From assembly GCA_944386995.1 (NCBI GenBank), contig CALXDF010000104.1:1-32285 (forward strand): 32,285 bases of DNA, read 5' to 3'. The notes beneath the pieces are model-generated. The model was not told where the DNA came from. It saw only the letters and a program-made list of their open reading frames with translations, and did no database searches. Each line of letters begins with the position of its first letter. Within the stretch, counting starts at the first letter, position 1. Shown in pieces: positions 16,223 to 23,734 of the stretch. The position numbers were made by a program, and so were the translations under genes. Source of the DNA: an uncultured Oscillospiraceae bacterium (GTDB lineage: Bacteria > Bacillota > Clostridia > Oscillospirales > Oscillospiraceae).

Positions 16223-16926
16223 ATTACCGGAAGTTCCGGTTGAACCGATTGAATACGGACCAGTTCCGCCACCTGAAACTGCTGCTGTTCTGGCCGGTGT
16301 TCGGCCTGCTCTTTACGTATATGGAGCGGCTGCGGCCGGTGGCCCATTACCACGTGGTCCACTGCTTCCTGGATGATCTCATCCCTTTCTGCGAGATCTT
16401 CCTGATCCCGTACCTGCTGTGGTTTCTGGCGCTGGCGGGGATGCTTCTCTACACGCTTTTGTTTGATGTGAGATCCTTCCGTCGCTTTATGTGGTTTATT
16501 ATGATCACCTACTCGATAACGATCATGATCTACCTGCTCTTCCCGACCTGCCAAAACCTGCGTCCGGAGGAATTTGTCCGGGACAACGCGTTTACCCGAT
16601 TCCTGGCGTGGTTTTATACGTTTGACACCAATACCAATGTCTGCCCCTCCATTCATGTGATTGGCGCAGTAGCGGTCATGTTTACTGCCTGGCAGGCAAA
16701 GGGCCTGTCCAACTGGCCGTGTCGGATTGTGTTCGCCGTTCTGACGGTGTTGATCAGCCTTTCCACGGTGTTTCTCAAGCAGCACTCGGTGATTGATGTG
16801 CTCGTTGCAGTGCCGGTGTGCGCCGTGGGGTATGGCCTGGTGTTTGCCCGGGCTGCAGTACCGGTAAGGCCGGAGCCGCCAAAGAGCAAAAAGCAAAAAA
16901 AGAAACGCGTAGAGAACTCTGTGTAA
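16207..16926 (+). CDS. PAP2-family membrane phosphatase
   Basis: A 239-residue membrane protein with about six hydrophobic segments. The PAP2/acid phosphatase signature appears as CPSIHV at 146-151 (motif 2) and STVFLKQHSVID at 186-197 (motif 3, catalytic His193 and Asp197). Motif 1 is only weakly seen (NLRPEEF near 117). The layout resembles the PAP2 branch containing inositol-phosphorylceramide-synthase-like proteins. A likely job is turning phosphatidic acid into diacylglycerol for the preceding glycosyltransferase; this is inference from the overlap. It has a lysine-rich C-terminal tail (226-235). It is the last gene of the cassette; its stop codon is part of the terminator repeat. Confidence 0.83.
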   Translation: MRIEIDYRKFRLNRLNTDQFRHLKLLLFWPVFGLLFTYMERLRPVAHYHVVHCFLDDLIPFCEIFLIPYLLWFLALAGMLLYTLLFDVRSFRRFMWFIMITYSITIMIYLLFPTCQNLRPEEFVRDNAFTRFLAWFYTFDTNTNVCPSIHVIGAVAVMFTAWQAKGLSNWPCRIVFAVLTVLISLSTVFLKQHSVIDVLVAVPVCAVGYGLVFARAAVPVRPEPPKSKKQKKKRVENSV

Positions 16927-16975
16927 CATAAAAAGCATCGCCGCGGCATTTATGCCGCGGCGATGCTTTTTATGT
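16926..16975. terminator. Long symmetrical bidirectional terminator
   Basis: A perfect 24-bp palindrome (16926-16949 with 16952-16975) with only two bases between the arms. U-runs flank the GC core on both strands, so it can end the lipid cassette (plus) and the cls-GNAT transcript (minus). Confidence 0.92.
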
Positions 16976-17105
16976 GTAGCGGGATTCTGCCGCTGATCCG
17001 GAGCGGTGATTTTTTCGCAAAAGCGCTGTAGGATGCGGGGAGAGCACAGAAAAATTTCCCCTGCGGCAAAGTGAGGACGGGGACAGGAGACGAAGGGGAA
17101 AGGTG

Positions 17106-17627
17106 CTACAGCGCCTTTTCGTAGCAGTTGAGTTCCTCCCAGACGATATTCTGGAAGTGAAAGAGCGTCCGGCCTGCCAAGGTGTAACCCAGGCGGGGAT
17201 ACATGGCGTTGGCGGGGAGATTTCCCACATAGGTGTCCAGCCGCACGACCTTGGCACCAAGCCGCTTGCCCTCCGCCTCACAAAAAGTCACCAGCTGCCG
17301 CCCCATGCCGCGGCCCTCCCAGCGAGGACTGACACAGAGTGTATGGATGACGGCCACTTCCTCCGGCAGTGCAGGGATTGTCCATGGGATGCGTTCATAC
17401 TCCGGCAACTGTTCATGGTTGAGAATAAAGCAGGCGTATACATCGCCCGCCTCCTCCGCAACATAGAGGCTGCCGGCCTCCAGGGCTGCCTGCGCGTGGC
17501 GGCGGGTGGGGTACTTGCCCCGCTGCCAGTTGGTATAGGAAATGCCCCGGCGGTCCTCGGCGTCCAGGACTTCTTTGTAGAGCCCGGCAACCGCATCTAA
17601 ATCACCGGCTGCGGCAAGTCGGATCAT
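17106..17627 (-). CDS. GNAT-family N-acetyltransferase
   Basis: A 173-residue acetyl-CoA-dependent acetyltransferase of unknown substrate. Strand beta-4 and motif A read VIHTLCVSPRWEGRGMGRQL, with the acetyl-CoA pyrophosphate loop RGMGRQ, followed by RLDTYVGNLPANAMYPRLGY typical of motif B. The ATG at 17627 is chosen because AAGGAG precedes it by about 10 nt; the frame upstream runs into cls. It follows cls after 17 nt on the same strand and is probably co-transcribed. The 130 nt between its stop and the terminator hold nothing recognisable. Confidence 0.85.
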   Translation of the reverse strand: MIRLAAAGDLDAVAGLYKEVLDAEDRRGISYTNWQRGKYPTRRHAQAALEAGSLYVAEEAGDVYACFILNHEQLPEYERIPWTIPALPEEVAVIHTLCVSPRWEGRGMGRQLVTFCEAEGKRLGAKVVRLDTYVGNLPANAMYPRLGYTLAGRTLFHFQNIVWEELNCYEKAL

Positions 17628-17644
17628 AGGACGCACTCTCCTTT

Positions 17645-19237
17645 TTACAGCAGCGGCGCAAACAGCCGCAGGATATAACCGGTGAGCCGGCTGCCAAGGG
17701 ACCGGGCCTTCCATTGCGCCAGAGTGGCCTCCTGACACTTGGTCAGCGTATCCAGAAAGTCCTGCTCCACCTGCCCCACAGCGGGGGCGTCTTCCATATA
17801 GACGCCGCACTCAAAATGGAGGTAGAGACTGCGATAGTCGAAGTTGATGGTGCCGACGACAGCGCGGCATCCGTCGCTGACCAGGACCTTGGCATGGACA
17901 AAGCCGGGGGTGTACTCGAAGATCCGCACGCCTGCCTCCAGCAGTTGGGGATAGTAGGTCTTGGCAAGAGCAAACATATATTTCTTGTCCGGAATATGGG
18001 GCAGAATGAGCGCGACATCCACGCCCCGCTTGGCGGCAAAGGTCAGGGCGGTTGCCATCTCGTTGTCAATAACCAGATAGGGGGTCGTGATGTGGACATA
18101 GCGCTGGGCGCGGTTGATGAGGTCTATATAGACCATCTCTGCCAGACGCTCATCGTCATAGGGGCAGCTGCCATAAGGAATGAAGAGCCCCTGTCCCTCC
18201 GCCGGAAAGACTTTGAGATAGGGGGCGCAGTCCTCCAGATTCCACTCCTCGGTATTCCACATCTGGAGGAACATCAGCGTGAAGCTGCGCACAGCCTCGC
18301 CGCGGACCAGAATTGCATTGTCTTTCCAGTGGCCGTGGAGAACGATGCGGTTGATATATTCATCGGACAAGTTGATTCCGCCGGTAAAGGCGACTTTTCC
18401 GTCGATCACCAGGATTTTTCGGTGGTCCCGGTTGTTATAGTGGGTGGATACCAGGGGACGCAGAGGGGCAAACATCTTGCACCGGATCCCAATGGCCTCC
18501 AGCTGCTTGTTGTAGTCATAGGGCAGATGGGCGAAAGCGCAGGTGCCGTCATATAGAACGCGGACCTCGACACCCGCTTGCACCTTCTGCTCCAGAATGC
18601 GCAGGATCCGCCCCCACATATAGCCCTCTTCAATGATAAAATATTCCAGGAAAATGAAGTGTTCCGCCTTTTCCAGCTGGTTCAGCAGCTCCTGAAAAAC
18701 ATCATCGCCCAGCGGGTAGTAGGTTGCCGTGGTATTGCGGCAGACCGGGAAATCACCCTGCTGCCACATATACTCCGCCAGGGACCGGGAGCCGCCGGGC
18801 AGGGCGGAGAGAGCAGTCTGATCCTGCTTGACCAGAGGGGCGGTCTTTTTCTTGATATCCTCGTGGCGATGATGGGCGAGACGATGCCCCAGCTCCATGT
18901 TGACAAAGAAATAGAGCGGAATTGCGAAAATGGGGACCGCCAAAATCAGCACCACCCATGTCAGCTTGACCGAGGGGTTTTGGTGGCGCCGATTAACCAC
19001 CGCCAGGGCCATAACAATGGCAATGGCGCTGCCGCCTGTATAAAGAAGAACCGAATTCTGCCCCAAGAGGCGGAAGAAGGCTGCATACAGCACAAAGACC
19101 TGCAAAATAAGAAGCAGGATCACAAGGCCGGCGCGGCCGAACACGATCTGCAGCAATCCGCGCTTGCCGCGGCTGAGAAGCAGGACGGCATTCTCTTTGG
19201 ATTTTTTGGATGGGAAGCCCGATTTTTCTCGGTTCAC
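17645..19237 (-). CDS. cls: Cardiolipin synthase (phospholipase D superfamily)
   Basis: Joins two phosphatidylglycerols into cardiolipin and glycerol at the membrane. The 530-residue protein has three N-terminal hydrophobic segments (about 35-58, 63-82, 92-113), then two PLD domains with complete HKD motifs: His272-Lys274-Asp279 in NRDHRKILVIDG, and His448-Lys450-Asp455 in GFVHAKVLVSDG. GGINLSDEY and GTINFDYRS follow each motif as in the family. It starts with GTG (19237) with GGGGAG 8 nt upstream. It is followed by the GNAT gene. Another phospholipid-transferring PLD enzyme is possible, but architecture and length favour Cls. Confidence 0.93.
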   Translation of the reverse strand: MNREKSGFPSKKSKENAVLLLSRGKRGLLQIVFGRAGLVILLLILQVFVLYAAFFRLLGQNSVLLYTGGSAIAIVMALAVVNRRHQNPSVKLTWVVLILAVPIFAIPLYFFVNMELGHRLAHHRHEDIKKKTAPLVKQDQTALSALPGGSRSLAEYMWQQGDFPVCRNTTATYYPLGDDVFQELLNQLEKAEHFIFLEYFIIEEGYMWGRILRILEQKVQAGVEVRVLYDGTCAFAHLPYDYNKQLEAIGIRCKMFAPLRPLVSTHYNNRDHRKILVIDGKVAFTGGINLSDEYINRIVLHGHWKDNAILVRGEAVRSFTLMFLQMWNTEEWNLEDCAPYLKVFPAEGQGLFIPYGSCPYDDERLAEMVYIDLINRAQRYVHITTPYLVIDNEMATALTFAAKRGVDVALILPHIPDKKYMFALAKTYYPQLLEAGVRIFEYTPGFVHAKVLVSDGCRAVVGTINFDYRSLYLHFECGVYMEDAPAVGQVEQDFLDTLTKCQEATLAQWKARSLGSRLTGYILRLFAPLL

Positions 19238-19279
19238 AGTTTGATCTCCCCTTTGCCGGGTGGATTTTCCAATGGCAGC

Positions 19280-19308
19280 ATCTTAGCACATTTGACAGGA
19301 AAAGACAA
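19280..19308 (-). promoter_or_regulatory. Promoter of cls-GNAT
   Basis: On the minus strand: TTGTCT (19308-19303), 17-nt spacer, TAAGAT (19285-19280), about 43 bp before the GTG start. Confidence 0.6.
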
Positions 19309-19347
19309 GCGTTTGCGCTGTGTTGGCCGGGAGGCGCCTGACCGCGG

Positions 19348-19381
19348 AAAAGGAATCCGGCACACCCTGGGGTGTGCCGGA
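19348..19381 (-). terminator. Terminator of ftsH
   Basis: An 11-bp stem (19356-19366 with 19371-19381, 4-nt loop) 10 nt after the ftsH stop. The minus-strand tail is U-rich (TTCCTTTT), so termination is likely but not ideal. Confidence 0.75.
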
Positions 19382-19391
19382 TAGCGCGTTT

Positions 19392-21548
19392 TTATTCCTG
19401 TGCGGATGGCGGCGCAGAATCCTCGCGGTTGCCTTCCGGAGAGTGACTGCTGTCAGAGGTGCGGTCCTTGCTGCCGCTGCCAGCGCTGTCCGGGCGGACG
19501 GCGGACTGCTCCGGCTGCTCCGCTGCTTGGGACGGGGCAGCCACGGGGGCGCTGATGATGTGGATGGATTTTGCCGGCGGCTCGATACCGTCTTGATCCT
19601 GTTTGGGAACCGCGCCGGAGGTAATGCCGAAATACTCGGTTTGCTCCGGATCTTTGCCCTCCAGAATGGCCATCATCTCCTGACCGGTGATGGTTTCCTT
19701 CTTCAGCAGATATTGGGCCACCGCGTCCAGCATCTCCCGGTTGTCCATCAGCAGCTGACGGGCCTCCTGGTGGCACTGCCGGATGATCTGGGCCACCACC
19801 CGGTCGGCGGCGGCATAGGTCTCCTGGGCACAGTTCATGGAGTAGGTTCCGTCCAGATACTGGCTGTTGACGCTCCCCAGCGCCATCATGTCGAACTCCT
19901 CAGACATGCCGAACCGGGCCACCAGATTCTGGGCCAGCTCCGTGGCCCGCTCGATGTCGTTGGCTGCGCCGGAGGTCTGGGTGTTGCACACAACCTCCTC
20001 CGCGCTGCGCCCGGCCAGAAGGGTGCGGATCTCTGCCAGAATATCCTCCTTGCTCATGAGGAACTTCTCCTCCTCCGGGAGGTTCAGCGTATAGCCCAGA
20101 GCCCCCTGGGTATGGGGAACGATTGTGATCTTGGTCACGGGCTGAGCATTTTTCTGCTTGGCGGCCACCAGGGCATGTCCCACCTCGTGATAGGCGATGA
20201 TCCGTTTCTCCGCCTCGGTAATGACAGTGCCCTTCTTCTCGGTGCCGGCGATGACCACTTCAAAGGACTCCAGCAGGTCCTCCTGGTTCACCGCGTGGCG
20301 GCCGTGGCGCACGGCCCGGAGGGCCGCTTCGTTGACCATGTTGGCCAGATCCGCACCCACACAGCCGGCGGTAGCCTGGGCAATCTTGTTGAGATCCACG
20401 TCCTCCGCCAGGCGGATCTTCCGAGTGTGGACTTCCAGCGTCTTCAGCCGCCCGGCCAGGTTGGGCCGGTCCACGGTGATGCGCCGGTCAAAGCGGCCGG
20501 GACGCAGCAGGGCCTTGTCCAGCACCTCAGGGCGGTTGGTGGCCGCCAGGACGATAATGCCCTTGCCCGGGTCAAAACCGTCCATCTCCGCCAGCAGCTG
20601 GTTGAGGGTCTGTTCCCGCTCATCGTTGCCGCCGAAGCGGGTGTCGCGGGTCTTGCCGATGGCATCGATCTCATCGATGAAGATGATGCAGGGGGCTACC
20701 TTGGCCGCCTCCTGGAACAGGTCGCGGACGCGGCTGGCACCCACGCCCACGAACATCTCCACGAATCCTGAACCGGAGATGGAGAAGAAGGGAACGTTGG
20801 CCTCGCCGGCCACGGCCTTGGCCAGCAGGGTCTTGCCGGTGCCCGGGGAGCCCACCAGCAGCGCGCCCTTGGGAAGCTTTGCGCCGATGGCGGTGTAGCG
20901 GGCGGGATTGTGGAGGAAGTCGATGATCTCCTCCAGACTCTCCTTTGCCTCGTCCTGGCCAGCCACGTCAGCGAAAGTGACGCCGGTCTGCTTCTCCATG
21001 TAAACCTTGGCGTTGCTCTTGCCCACGCTGCCGATCCCGCCAAAGCCCCCGCCCTTCTTGGCCATAAACCGGAAGAGCAGGCTCAGGGCAAAGACCATGA
21101 TGAGGACCGGCAGGATGTATCCCACCATGAGCTCCATGATGGGGGACATCTGGGGCACATAGGGCTGGGTGAAGTCCTCTACACCGTTCTCACGCAGCCA
21201 GGAAAACAGGTCTGGATAGCCAGGGTTTTCCGTAAAGAGGGTGGTGTTGTGGTCGTAAGTGTTGCCCTGAGAATCAGTATAGACCTCCCCCTCTTTCAAG
21301 GTGATGTCCAGGACTCCGTCCTGCAGGAGCACCTGCTCCACCTTGCCTTCCTCCACAAGGTCCATGAAGTCGCTGAACATGATCTCCTGGGTGGCGGATT
21401 TTGCGTTGGCACCGCCCAAATAGAGGCTCAGGTACTGGATGCCAACAGTCAGCGCCAGGACAATGGCGATCAGGGGCAGCAGGCTGTTGCGCCGGTTATT
21501 GTTATTCCCGTTTTTGTTGTCATTCGGATTTGTCGGCTTGTTGTCCAT
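19392..21548 (-). CDS. ftsH: ATP-dependent zinc metalloprotease FtsH
   Basis: Membrane-anchored AAA+ protease that degrades membrane and unstable cytosolic proteins. It has 718 residues: an Asn-rich N-terminus (7-20), TM1 at about 23-45, an extracytoplasmic domain (about 46-135), TM2 at about 138-162, the AAA module with Walker A GSPGTGKT (233-240), Walker B IIFIDE (288-293) and [23 protein letters not shown] (336-355), then the protease with HEVGH (454-458) and the third zinc ligand near D531. Walker A has Ser where most FtsH proteins have Pro (GPPGTGKT). The last 60 residues are low-complexity. The ATG at 21548 has AAGGGAGA upstream; the frame further upstream is promoter DNA. It has its own promoter and terminator. 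Confidence 0.96.
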   Translation of the reverse strand: MDNKPTNPNDNKNGNNNNRRNSLLPLIAIVLALTVGIQYLSLYLGGANAKSATQEIMFSDFMDLVEEGKVEQVLLQDGVLDITLKEGEVYTDSQGNTYDHNTTLFTENPGYPDLFSWLRENGVEDFTQPYVPQMSPIMELMVGYILPVLIMVFALSLLFRFMAKKGGGFGGIGSVGKSNAKVYMEKQTGVTFADVAGQDEAKESLEEIIDFLHNPARYTAIGAKLPKGALLVGSPGTGKTLLAKAVAGEANVPFFSISGSGFVEMFVGVGASRVRDLFQEAAKVAPCIIFIDEIDAIGKTRDTRFGGNDEREQTLNQLLAEMDGFDPGKGIIVLAATNRPEVLDKALLRPGRFDRRITVDRPNLAGRLKTLEVHTRKIRLAEDVDLNKIAQATAGCVGADLANMVNEAALRAVRHGRHAVNQEDLLESFEVVIAGTEKKGTVITEAEKRIIAYHEVGHALVAAKQKNAQPVTKITIVPHTQGALGYTLNLPEEEKFLMSKEDILAEIRTLLAGRSAEEVVCNTQTSGAANDIERATELAQNLVARFGMSEEFDMMALGSVNSQYLDGTYSMNCAQETYAAADRVVAQIIRQCHQEARQLLMDNREMLDAVAQYLLKKETITGQEMMAILEGKDPEQTEYFGITSGAVPKQDQDGIEPPAKSIHIISAPVAAPSQAAEQPEQSAVRPDSAGSGSKDRTSDSSHSPEGNREDSAPPSAQE

Positions 21549-21574
21549 GTTATTCTCCCTTTTCTGAAGATAGT

Positions 21575-21604
21575 ATTCTACCCTCATGCTGTATGGTAAC
21601 ACAA
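21575..21604 (-). promoter_or_regulatory. Promoter of ftsH
   Basis: On the minus strand: TTGTGT (21604-21599), 18-nt spacer, TAGAAT (21580-21575). An overlapping alternative (TTACCA, 17 nt, ATACTA) is also acceptable, so the exact boxes are uncertain. No CIRCE-like repeat is seen. Confidence 0.5.
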
Positions 21605-21662
21605 ATTGCCACTTCTCACAAGAAGAGGATGTGGATTTTTTGTGAAATTTCTATGAATGGGC

Positions 21663-21691
21663 TTTTTATCTTTTGGCTCTTGTGCTATACT
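21663..21691 (+). promoter_or_regulatory. Promoter of the alcohol dehydrogenase-rlmB group
   Basis: Extended -10: TG, one base, TATACT (21686-21691). The -35 region at 17-bp spacing is a poor TTTTTA (21663-21668), as often tolerated with an extended -10. Confidence 0.55.
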
Positions 21692-21732
21692 GGATCAAAA
21701 TCCTGCAAAATTTTTCAGGCGGAGGAGAGAGC

Positions 21733-22839
21733 ATGGAAATCAGCTTTTATCTGCCCACCCAGGTGCGGATGGGGCGCAATATTGTGGAGAGGAGCGCACA
21801 GGCGCTGGCAGGCTTTGGCAAGAGAGCCATGCTGGTGACCGGACGTTCCAGCGCAGTGAAGTGCGGGGCCCAGGCGGATGTGACGGCGATTCTGGAGAAG
21901 AACGGCCAGACCTGGGTTGTGTTTGACCAGGTGATGAGCAATCCGACGGTGGATTGTGTTTACGCAGGGGCGGAACTGGCCCGCCGGGAGGGCGCGGATT
22001 TCCTCATTGCGATCGGCGGCGGCTCTCCGATGGACGCGGCCAAGGCCATCGCCCTGCTGGCCCGGCAAGAGATCGCGCCGGGAGATTTGTTCAAAGGGGA
22101 GTTTACAGGCGATGTGCTGCCCATGGTCCATATCCCGACCACCGCCGGAACCGGCAGTGAAGTGACCCAATACGCCATTTTGACCAACGACGCCGCCCAG
22201 ACCAAGACCAGTCTTTCGGGCCCCATGCTCTTCTCGGATCTGGCCCTGCTGGACGGGAAATATATGATGGGGCTGAGCCACCGGACCACAGTGAACACTG
22301 CGGTAGACGCCCTGTCCCACGTGGTGGAGGGGATGCTCTCCGTGAAGGCCAACCCCACCACTGATCTGCTGGCAGCAGACGCAATCCGGCGGATCACCGG
22401 CAACTACCAGGGGCTGCTCAGCGATACGCTGACCGTAGAGCAGCGGGATGAACTGCTGTACGCCTCCATGCTGGGCGGGGCGGTGATCGCCCAGACCGGC
22501 ACCACGGCCGTCCATTCCATGGGCTACTCCCTGACCTATTTCTGGGGGACGGATCATGGCCGGGCCAACGGCCTGCTCATGGCGGAGTTTGCGCAGGTGC
22601 TGCTGCAGCGGGGATATGACAAGACCCGGGAGGTCCTGCGCCTGATGGGTATGGATAGTCCCGCAGCATTCCGCACCTGGCTGGATGCCCTCCTGGGGGA
22701 GCGGGAGACGATTACCGATGCGGAGGTGGAGAAATTCTCCTCCATCGCTATTCAAGCCAAAAACATCGCCAACTGCCCAGTGGTTCTGACAAAGGAGGAA
22801 CTGGCTGGTGTGTACCGGAAGTCCTTTGGACTGGCATGA
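21733..22839 (+). CDS. Iron-containing (group III) alcohol dehydrogenase family protein
   Basis: A 368-residue NAD(P)-dependent dehydrogenase of the Fe-ADH fold, acting on an unknown alcohol or aldehyde. The dinucleotide-binding part has AIGGGSPMDAAKAIA, with IPTTAGTGSEVT after it. Metal ligands are visible as Asp and His in VDALSHVVEG, His in AVHSMGYSLT, and His in TDHGRANGLL. It is complete, at the short end of the family. The ATG at 21733 has GGAGGAGAG upstream. It is divergent from ftsH; rlmB follows after 60 nt with no terminator, so they may be co-transcribed, although no functional link is obvious. Confidence 0.9.
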   Translation: MEISFYLPTQVRMGRNIVERSAQALAGFGKRAMLVTGRSSAVKCGAQADVTAILEKNGQTWVVFDQVMSNPTVDCVYAGAELARREGADFLIAIGGGSPMDAAKAIALLARQEIAPGDLFKGEFTGDVLPMVHIPTTAGTGSEVTQYAILTNDAAQTKTSLSGPMLFSDLALLDGKYMMGLSHRTTVNTAVDALSHVVEGMLSVKANPTTDLLAADAIRRITGNYQGLLSDTLTVEQRDELLYASMLGGAVIAQTGTTAVHSMGYSLTYFWGTDHGRANGLLMAEFAQVLLQRGYDKTREVLRLMGMDSPAAFRTWLDALLGERETITDAEVEKFSSIAIQAKNIANCPVVLTKEELAGVYRKSFGLA

Positions 22840-22899
22840 GCGGCGGCTGGGCGCTGGACAATAGAACGCAGTAAGGAAAGAGACAGAGGGATAGGATCC

Positions 22900-23688
22900 A
22901 TGAGAGAGCGGGAACAGGCGCCGGAGATCCGGCAGGAGGCGGACGGCATCATCGAAGGGCGCAATGCTGTGCTGGAGGCACTGCGGGCCGGCACCTCCAT
23001 TGATAAAGTATATCTGGCAAAGGGAGAGACAGATCGAACGCTGAGCCGTATTGCCGCTGAGGCAAAGAAAAGCGGCGCGGTGGTGGTGGAGGCGGACCGG
23101 CACAAGCTGGACGCCATGAGCGTTACCCACAGCCACCAGGGCGTGATTGCCGTGGCGGCGGTCCGGGCCTATGCCACGGTGGAGGAAATCCTCTCCGCCG
23201 CCCGGGAGCGCGGGGAACCACCGCTTCTTGTGGTGTGTGACGAGATCTCTGACCCCCACAACCTGGGGGCCATCATCCGCACCGCCGAGTGCGCCGGGGC
23301 CCACGGGGTTATCATCCCCAAGCGCCGCAGCGCCGGACTCACGGCTGTGGTGGCAAAGACCAGCGCCGGGGCGGTGAGTTATCTTCCGGTGGCCCGGGTG
23401 CCCAACATCCCCGCCCTGCTCAAGAGGCTGCAGAAAGAGGGCGTCTGGGTTTTCGGCACCGCTGCGGAGGGAGCCACCGCTTTATATGCGGCGGATCTGA
23501 AAGGCCCGGCAGCCATTGTTATCGGCAGCGAGGGGGACGGCATGAGCCGCCTTGCCCGGGAGAGTTGCGACTTTCTGGTGAGTATCCCCATGAAGGGGCG
23601 GATTTCCTCCCTGAACGCCTCCGCCGCGGCGGCGGTGCTGCTGTATGAGGCGGTGCGCCAGCGGAATGCAGGCCAGACCGGCACATGA
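22900..23688 (+). CDS. rlmB: 23S rRNA 2'-O-methyltransferase, RlmB/TrmH (SPOUT) family
   Basis: SAM-dependent RNA ribose methyltransferase, probably acting on a guanosine of 23S rRNA. The 262-residue protein has an N-terminal substrate-binding domain (about 15-85, starting DGIIEGRNAVLEAL) and the knotted SPOUT catalytic domain with three motifs: DPHNLGAIIRTAE, VIGSEGDGMSRL and IPMKGRISSLNASAA. All conserved residues are present. Family members differ in RNA target (rRNA or tRNA), so the exact site is inferred. The next gene starts 46 nt downstream without a terminator. Confidence 0.9.
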   Translation: MREREQAPEIRQEADGIIEGRNAVLEALRAGTSIDKVYLAKGETDRTLSRIAAEAKKSGAVVVEADRHKLDAMSVTHSHQGVIAVAAVRAYATVEEILSAARERGEPPLLVVCDEISDPHNLGAIIRTAECAGAHGVIIPKRRSAGLTAVVAKTSAGAVSYLPVARVPNIPALLKRLQKEGVWVFGTAAEGATALYAADLKGPAAIVIGSEGDGMSRLARESCDFLVSIPMKGRISSLNASAAAAVLLYEAVRQRNAGQTGT

Positions 23689-23734
23689 AGGGCGCGGCCC
23701 GCCCGACAGATCCCCAGGATACCAAGGAGAACCC

